In this document: positions 56,915 through 64,000 of the stretch, in pieces
How the letters are laid out: the number at the start of each line of letters is the position of its first letter
Numbering within the stretch: the first letter of the stretch is position 1
From: Bradysia coprophila
Lineage: Eukaryota > Arthropoda > Insecta > Diptera > Sciaridae
Direction of reading: 5' to 3'
DNA length: 64,000 nt
Assembly: GCF_014529535.1 (NCBI RefSeq)
Contig: NW_023503409.1
Coordinates: 8,618,390 to 8,682,389, forward strand
Notes under the pieces: model-generated
Database searches by the model: none
What the model saw: only the letters and a program-made list of their open reading frames with translations
What the model was told of the DNA's origin: nothing
Translations under genes and position numbers: made by a program

Positions 56915-57652
56915 TAGGAATATATCACATCAACAATGATCACATATTTACCAAATTTGTATCATCACCGTCGATTACCAAGTGAAGACATGTGAGATTA
57001 AAATTTGGTTTCATTTAGGTTTTTACATCGGGTTTTTTGAGTTCTCGGGTTTCATAAATGAAATTTGGGTCGAGTTTCAGTTTCATTGGGTTTCGAATAT
57101 TTAATTCGAGATGGGTTCGGGTCGAGTCGGATTTCAAAGAACCTCGACTCATCTCTACCGACGATATAAATAACCATCGCAACACTTTTGGGATGATCGA
57201 AAGAAACGCGAATGTCCTGAAGCTCTGTTGAAAAATTGTCAATATTTATCTGGTATATCAGAGTTTAAAATGATACGCTATTCTATACAAAAACAACACG
57301 TCGTAAATAAATACTCTCTATATCCAGTAGACATTTAAATGCGTCCGTTTCATTTGATATTCAAATTAGGTAAAAGCAGTTTGTTATCTATTCATTTATT
57401 TGCGTTTTCGTAAAAAATTAATTATTCCATTGCTGAAACAAATAAACTACAGACGAAATTAGGTTGGATAAAGCCTAAAATTCTGAATAAGAAATTCGCT
57501 TTAACGGTTTAAAGGTGAAAACGAAATCATTCATTAGTATAAACAGCATAACACCTCTTCGTTCCACAATTCTTCACAATAACTTGAGAATAACAGAATG
57601 TTCTTTTGCTTCCGTCAGGTTCCTAGTAACTTCATCCTACATTTGCTACAAT
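56915..57652. other. upstream region of the neuropeptide gene
   Basis: Contains a degenerate tract at about 57005-57130 with repeated gggttt and gggtcgag words. A possible splice acceptor (ttgcttccgtcag) ends at 57618, 34 bases before the ATG, suggesting that the 5' UTR is interrupted by an intron. Confidence 0.4.
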
Positions 57653-58537
57653 ATGGTCACAACAATCACAATCATTTTCTTCGTCAGCAAACTGTGCCAT
57701 TTGACGGGGGCTATACTCGATCCGAATCTAATCCATTCATCGACAATTAACCCAAATGATATGCTTTCAACATCTATGTCAACTGTACATTTTGCCCAGA
57801 CAAACGGTAACGAACGACCCCCTCAAATCGATTCGCTATCACAAAACCGACACATTCTGAGAGATAAACGGAATGTTAAGCGTGGCGAAAAGAATTTTGT
57901 TCGACTGGGCCGAGACGGTGAAGACTATTCAAGGTACCAACGGAGTGAAAAGAATCTAATTCGTTTCGGACGCAATGATAATTCCAAAGGCAATGGTTTC
58001 ATTCGATTGGGTCGCAGTGAAAAGGGTATGCTTCGATTCGGCCGGAATGACAATTCAGAAGCTATGAGATTTGGACGACGAGGCGACAAATTTATACGGT
58101 TCGGTAGAAATAACGGTGGAATCGATAATATCAACTCGAAAGATAGTTTCTTTGTAGCGCCCAACTTGAATGCGGCGGAGAGTTCACTTCAACCGTCGAG
58201 ATCGATCAACAGACCTGGAAGGACGGACAAATACATTCGATTTGGTAGGGGCGACAACGGTTTTGTCAGGCTGGGCAGAAAAGACGAAGACTTTCAATAT
58301 GCACCGGACAGCACGACCTCTGATGATAATGATAGTGAAGAAAAAGAGGAAAATGTTTTAGTTGATGAAGACAACAATCCCAATTCAATGCAACTTTATT
58401 ACATGCTACGAAAGAGTAACGATTTACTACCATCAGGATTAGATAGTGTGTCGCCTAGTACACCTCTAGATGATGACTATCTGATGAATTTTAAGCTCAA
58501 TTATGATAAAAATTCGTTTAAAAACAATGTACTGTAA
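57653..58537 (+). CDS. FMRFa: FMRFamide-family neuropeptide precursor (RFamide/RLamide)
   Basis: A single coding exon of 294 residues, starting at the first ATG after a plausible 3' splice site. A signal peptide (MVTTITIIFFVSKLCHLTGA) is followed by a spacer and then a block of amidation-and-cleavage sites. Eight predicted peptides end in Gly-Arg: GEKNFVRL, SEKNLIRF, NDNSKGNGFIRL, SEKGMLRF, NDNSEAMRF, GDKFIRF, TDKYIRF and GDNGFVRL, all as C-terminal amides. The block begins after a KR site (residues 76-77), most later cleavages are at single Arg, and one is at RR. An acidic C-terminal spacer follows. Such peptides are released from neurosecretory cells and act on FMRFamide G-protein-coupled receptors. 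None has a literal FMRF ending, so orthology to the FMRFa gene rests on layout and peptide type. Confidence 0.85.
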   Translation: MVTTITIIFFVSKLCHLTGAILDPNLIHSSTINPNDMLSTSMSTVHFAQTNGNERPPQIDSLSQNRHILRDKRNVKRGEKNFVRLGRDGEDYSRYQRSEKNLIRFGRNDNSKGNGFIRLGRSEKGMLRFGRNDNSEAMRFGRRGDKFIRFGRNNGGIDNINSKDSFFVAPNLNAAESSLQPSRSINRPGRTDKYIRFGRGDNGFVRLGRKDEDFQYAPDSTTSDDNDSEEKEENVLVDEDNNPNSMQLYYMLRKSNDLLPSGLDSVSPSTPLDDDYLMNFKLNYDKNSFKNNVL

Positions 58538-58624
58538 AGATATTGAACAGAAAAGTATTATGAAATTATAAATTTATATTCTAAAATCGCGGTACCTCCA
58601 CATACTACGCTACCATTGTGTGTA

Positions 58625-58630
58625 AATAAA
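58625..58630 (+). promoter_or_regulatory. poly(A) signal of the neuropeptide gene
   Basis: AATAAA lies about 88 bases after the stop codon, in a suitable AT-rich context. Confidence 0.5.
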
Positions 58631-61600
58631 AATGTGTACTTCCTATGTGAATTCGTAATCATTACACAAATATATTTGAATTAAACTCATTTTCATTTTA
58701 TTTAATACTGCTCACACAACGCTACCAATGAATATAATACACACTTTAAAATTCGGTGATATGCTGTGGATTATTGGCTGGATCCAGAGCATATTGCGAC
58801 TATTCAAACTATTTTGCAATCTATGTATGTTTGTATCGATTAACAAGAGAATTTTGAAAATTATATTAAAAGTGAAGAAAACTGATTTGTCGACAGAGTT
58901 TATGTACGACTAATATTATAAAGTAAAATAAACTGATAAAATTTGAAGTATACGCTTGGTTATTCTTTTGCAGAAGTTTTCGTAGCTTGACAACACAACA
59001 AAAATCATTCGATAAAAATGTTTCAGATAGAAAATTCACGTAACAAAATCCTCAGCAGCTTTTCTTTGAAGCCTCTGTACAACGCTATTAAATATACCTT
59101 CTCATACGGGAAGCACATCACCAGTATAATTATCGTGTCTATCAATTCTTCTTTTCTAATAATCAAAGTATCTTCAACGTATTTCGAATGAAATGAATTA
59201 CTTCAATAATTTCAACATTTATTTTGCTATTAAAAATACATTAGCAAGAGTTCATCAAATATTTTGTCCATTTTTAGTGCGTCTTATCAATCTAAGAGGT
59301 TTGAGAACAGGGCATATTATTTGAAGTTTTTTTTGACCGAATTTTACATAAAATTTCCGAATTTTACCTAAAATTTCCGAAGTTCACCTAAAATTTCCAA
59401 ATTTTACCTAAAATTACCGAAATTTACGAATTTTACCGAAAATTTACTGAAAAGTTTTTCGGTAAATTTTAGTAAATTCAATAAATTTTCGGTAAAAATT
59501 CGGCAAAAAGCCTGCCCGACACAAACCCAGTAAAAAAATGACAACCATTACATACGGTACACCGCAGTTAATAGTTTCGAAGCATAAACCGTGTTGAAGT
59601 TTCCAATCAAAAAAAATTTAAAATTCAAACCTGAAATCGATCGGGTCATTTCGATCGACGACCTAACACCTCTAGTAATCGTCTCTAATTGCTTTTTTCG
59701 GTTCTAACATTATTTTTGCTTGCCGGAGTTTCGAACATTCTACAATGAAAAATGCTAATTTAATTACGATTATATCAAATTACCTTCAGAGTTTACTGTA
59801 CAAACAGAAAGTGAGAAAAAAAAATTAAAAAAAAACTTCAATGGAGAACCAATTTAACCAGCAGTTAGTGTTACAAAGACCGTGACAAAAAAGGTGCAAA
59901 TTGATGGAACTGTAGCATGCGAGTTAATTTTTGCCGCAATTATATTCTCCAAGTGTTAATTGCAGCGATTATAAATTTGTTAATTATGTCAGTAATGATG
60001 TGTCGGCCGATATATTATCTGCTTAACATGCTGCTCATATCAGAACCGTCTGACATAACAAATTATGAAAATTTGTGAAAAAATTAAAATTTCTCGCCTT
60101 CACCTATAGAGAATGTATCATCTTTATGTGTGTAAGGTAACCAATTATTATCTAACAACACATTGTACAGTATTGCAATTCGTAGAAACCGATGCATTTC
60201 ATACATCCATTCGTTACTTAATGAAAAATAACACTTCAAACTAATTGCATGCATGAAATAGAGATTCGTTTTTAAAGCCACTTTATATACACAATGCGGA
60301 TGGTTGTAACTTCAGATGAACAACAGTACAAACACAAAAGACACACAAAAAGTGAGTTATAGATAATGATTTCGTGGGTGTTTGTGGCGAAATATTCCCA
60401 CTGTTAGAAAGCACTGACATTAGAGAGCTCGTCGAATGAAAATATAGTCAAGTCATATGAGTGAGATTAGTAAAAGTTATAGAATAAAATCAATATAGAT
60501 GTGCAGACAATGTGCAGATGTAAGTAGGTAGTCGAGTTTTGTTATCTGGAAATATAAAAAATGTAAAATTGCAAAAATTGCAACAATAACATGTAAAACC
60601 TATAACAAACAACATAAAAGACGAACCGTAGATCGCTGTGTAGGTAAATCATTAACAGCAGAAGAAGTGCTACATAATGCCCCGTCCATTGTTTATATCG
60701 TCTTGAGTACCTCCTTTGCGATGATATTAAGCTGCTTCACACAAACACTCACACAAAAATAGCTTTAATATAGCTTTTAAAAAGCTCATTGGCAACACGC
60801 ACACAAGCACAATCGAATTGTTTATAACAAAATTACTATTATTAACAATAAATTCTGAATGAAATCGCGTATAAAGTAGTGACGACACAATATATCTGGA
60901 TACCTAGCCAAGAAACCAGTTCTTTTTGTTTAGCTGGTTCCACGACAGTGAGTAAGATTGTTAAGTAGTGTGTTGTTTTTACTCTATGTGAATAAAGCGA
61001 CGCATCGCAGACTGGGAATTAGTTTGCTGATGGAACTCAAGTAATTGAAACGTGTCTCGTGATTTCTTAAGAAGCATACATACTGGCTAACGAATTGATG
61101 GTATACGAAACATTTGCGTGCGATTATTTTGTTTCATGTTTAGTTTAAAAATTTAATTTGTTTACAAGTACTATTATTACGAGAAAAATTAACAAGAGAG
61201 ACAAAATTAAAGCGCCGTGTACGATAATTGCGGTAATAAGTCGTTCAAATTGATTGTTTACATTAATCAAACGCGTTTAATTGAAAACTAATTAATTGGC
61301 CCATCCATTCATTCATTCAAAGTTTACCTTTTTACGTATACCAAAAATAAAAAATATTTTTTTTTGTGAAAGTTCAAACGTATTCAATTCACCAAACTGC
61401 AAAGTGCCATTGTCATAGTACTCTGTGGTTTTAGAGAAAAATTTGTAAACCTAAAATAAAGAAAACTAGGTAAGTACCGACCGATGACAATAATATAATG
61501 ATATGATAGATCGTACGATACGTGCCATATTTTATGATCTTTGTCTTAATTCCTAAATTCATTGACTTAAGTCGTAAATTATGACATGACACATTTTATG

Positions 61601-63109
61601 AATGTTATGAATGATGACATATTACTTTTTGAACTCTGCACATGTTTGGTAACCAGTTTTCGATAATTTTTTTTTCTTCTACTCAAATTTTACTCGTTCG
61701 ATTAGTTATTACAAAATTTTATTTATATTTGAATGATTGAGAAATTCCAGCCTACATTCTCCTGGTTGTCTGTGCACAAGACACAGTCATGCCATGGTAG
61801 AGCGTTATAAAAATACCTGAAGTTGTAAGCATGTGTGTTATGAATTACCTCAGCTTAATCTCGTAAAATTCAATCTCAAAACTCTTTCGTGATGAATTTA
61901 ATTAAGTAAATTGTTTACAGAGTGTTTTGTACGTCAGACCATTACTAAGCGGAATTTTGTTTAGTTGGATTTTTAATTGTTGGTTTTAGGGTAAAATGTA
62001 ATATTTGTCGGACGCAAATTTAGGAAAAAGTAAATTTTTAACGAAAAGGTAAAATCTTTCCGCTCTATAAAATGAGACGTTATACAATTTGTAAAAAAAA
62101 TAGACACACGCGGAAGATTACACCCACACGAAACTAAGAATAAATTTAATTTTGACTATTTTGGGTTGGCTTTTTAAAAATACAAAAATACAAAAATAAA
62201 AAATTTGAAATTATTTCTTTTCGAATCTGTTTCCAATCTTTTTTTCACTCAATATGGAAGTAGACGGACTAAGTCCTACACATTTCCTACAAGATTTCTA
62301 ATTTCAATTTTGGACAGCATAACACCGAATTTCGTTATTTTATATTACTTTCGAATACATTTTCACCATTTTTGATGAATAATTCTTAAAAATCGCCTCA
62401 GAGACGTTTCAACAATATTTTATGCAAAATAATGTAAATTATGAATTTCGTTTTGTTGAACTGTTATTAACTGTAGTTGTGAGGCAATTGAAGATGTCGA
62501 TGCTGTGTTACCGGCGACCCTTTGATCTGCAAAAATGAAATAGTTTACTGTCAGTCTTGATTTCCACATACGAAAAAGTACTCCGTTTACTCTTCAAACA
62601 ATAGAAAAGAGCCGTGGTTTAGCTAAACGGAATGGTTTTTTGGTCAGTGGAAATCAAGCCTTATCACAAGTTGAATCAGCACTTTTTCTTGAGTCAGCTA
62701 TTATTGATAACGACAGGAATTGTTCTGCAGATCCTTGAAGAAGAAAACGGTTCATTTTCGAAAGCTCAGAAATGTAGGAACTATGAGTTTGTAGGAAGAT
62801 GCATCCCCCATTCCCACATGCAAAATTGAAGTAACCGATAAAAGGTTAAAATTTTCGTGTCTCAATAATTTTCTTAAATTTATTGAATTGAAAACAGCGA
62901 AACTAATTATAATTCTAGCCAGATGTATTTTTCGCTTCAATATTTATTATTGTAACCTACACCTGTTAGATAAAACATATGGTGTGACACAACTTTTCTA
63001 TTCTTCTGAGTCTTTTCCACGTAATCATTATTCCTGCGAGTATAAGGTTAAAGTACGCTTGGCGTGTTTTGATTTTGTAAATCAACATAATACTTAAAAC
63101 ACTTGTACT
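58631..63109. other. long non-coding stretch
   Basis: No supported gene. A minisatellite-like tract at about 59336-59520 repeats aattttacctaaaatttcc with variation and ends in inverted forms of the same words. The rest is AT-rich DNA without recognised signals. Confidence 0.45.
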
Positions 63110-63254
63110 CAGGCCCGGACTGGCTATACGGGGCGATGCCCGATGCGCCTTTTCCTTTTTGGCGCACCTCAGACCAGTAAAGTTTATTTAAGCGCCTCTG
63201 AGCCTTTTTCAGCCAATGTACCCGATGCGCCTTTTGGTAGCCAGTCCGGCCCTG
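63110..63254. mobile_element. 145-bp hAT-type MITE
   Basis: The ends caggcccggactggct and agccagtccggccctg are inverted repeats with one mismatch. The 8-bp direct repeat cttgtact flanks it exactly (63102-63109 and 63255-63262). An 8-bp duplication with a CAGGGCCGG-type end is characteristic of hAT elements. The interior repeats gatgcgccttttc-like blocks and is non-coding. Confidence 0.9.
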
Positions 63255-64000
63255 CTTGTACTCAATCTTAGTACTAAGTGTTTCAGATTGAGAACCCAGG
63301 TCTGGCGTTAATAGACATGACAAGCATAGTTCTAGTTTTGTGTTGCATCACAAATATCTTTTTTTCTTTACAACTCATGTAGTTGTTATCCATGGCCTTA
63401 AACAATTTAAATTTATATTTTCCGTAGAAACTGTGGTATGGTCTTTTCGAAAGGTAGTACCGAACATTTGTTGTCGGTGTCTACGTAAGGCATCTAAGCA
63501 AACAGTTATTTAACAAAATATTTTCCGAGCAAACATTAAAGCAGCATTCAATCGATTTTCCTTTAAGAAATTCAAGGTGCCCTCAAATTACCACGATTAT
63601 GTGGTTCCATCAGTAACATTCGTGTACATGTATGTTTGTGAATTTACGCTAATTAATATAGATTTAATTAAACAAAAAAATTTGAATTACTTTTCAAATA
63701 AAAAGTAGTTGTTCGCTGAAGGTAAAAACAGTTTACCATTTTTTTTCACGCACTAGAGTCTACCATCTAGATTCTAGAACTGTGAGCAACTTTTCAATCT
63801 GTTTCGGTATGAATTGTGGTAATATCAATTCCGTTACCGTCGGACACTAAATTATTGGATTACGATTATTTCGGTGCGTTGGCCTTTTCCGTTTCATGTT
63901 TTATCTGTCGATCAACCGGTTTACTGTATGTTTAATTAAATTGAGTAATAAAATGTGTTAAAGTTGGAAAATCGACTTTTAATAATAACAACAATTATGC
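63255..64000. other. non-coding stretch
   Basis: AT-rich, with no gene or repeat recognised up to the window end. Confidence 0.4.

Noticed and set aside
1-64000. CRISPR arrays, operons, riboswitches or bacterial-type signals
   Set aside because: The direct repeats found are tandem satellites or transposon ends without regular spacers, and the genes have spliceosomal introns, so prokaryotic features do not apply.

Overview
The window is AT-rich animal nuclear DNA. It holds short-intron genes separated by long non-coding stretches full of small inverted-repeat mobile elements. The gene set (pickpocket-type DEG/ENaC channel, FMRFamide-type neuropeptide precursor, single-domain peritrophin, Cys-rich secreted peptide) points to an insect. 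Compact introns of 60-80 bp and RagC-D and Prosalpha5 of fly-like length suggest a dipteran, perhaps a nematoceran such as a fungus gnat. The species is inference. I rebuilt every multi-exon model by hand from GT..AG borders and reading phase, so coordinates given for a gene are its coding span including introns.

Layout. 0-14 kb: mostly non-coding, with a 1.1 kb TA-flanked TIR element (4934-6047), a diapausin-like Cys-rich peptide gene (6716-6990, minus) and a 147-bp tandem array (13242-13680). 14-24 kb: proteasome alpha5 (14834-15697, plus), a 153-bp higher-order tandem array (16666-17520), a splice-broken ABCC fragment (18635-19013, minus), a small secreted peptide (19980-20265, minus) and RagC-D (20597-22033, minus). 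24-33 kb: a complete seven-exon pickpocket channel (24827-28305, minus) with an oppositely oriented retroelement fragment in its last intron, a one-domain chitin-binding protein (29360-29750, minus), a LINE 3' end (30950-31975) and a tRNA-derived SINE-like piece (32262-32355). 33-38 kb: a six-exon protein with two U1/matrin-type zinc fingers (33295-37398, plus). 38-51 kb: a repeat-dominated block. It holds two near-identical copies of one 1.6 kb segment (38010-42403 and 49130-50778). The first copy is interrupted by a 2737-bp TIR transposon with a 9-bp target duplication, and the second copy preserves the empty site. A phospholipase A2-like gene lacking the catalytic His-Asp pair (45451-46254, plus) and a small secreted peptide gene (48264-48765, plus) lie in the same block. 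51-64 kb: mainly non-coding, with the RFamide/RLamide precursor (57653-58537, plus) and a hAT-type MITE (63110-63254).

The most unusual signal is a family of hairpin elements near 10.8, 23.1, 32.6, 37.9, 38.1 (with a copy at 49.2) and 42.7 kb. Their stems differ in sequence from one element to the next. Yet most share the same outer ends (TAGTTATTTAT and ATACAACGTTTTATGC), the same GC-rich apex style, and a TAG trinucleotide on one strand of the stem facing a CGT on the other. I do not recognise this as a described element class.

The genes do not form one pathway. Housekeeping genes (proteasome, Rag GTPase) are mixed with secreted, sensory and neuropeptide genes, as is normal for an insect chromosome arm. 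The minus-strand run from 18.6 to 29.8 kb is neighbourhood, not an operon.
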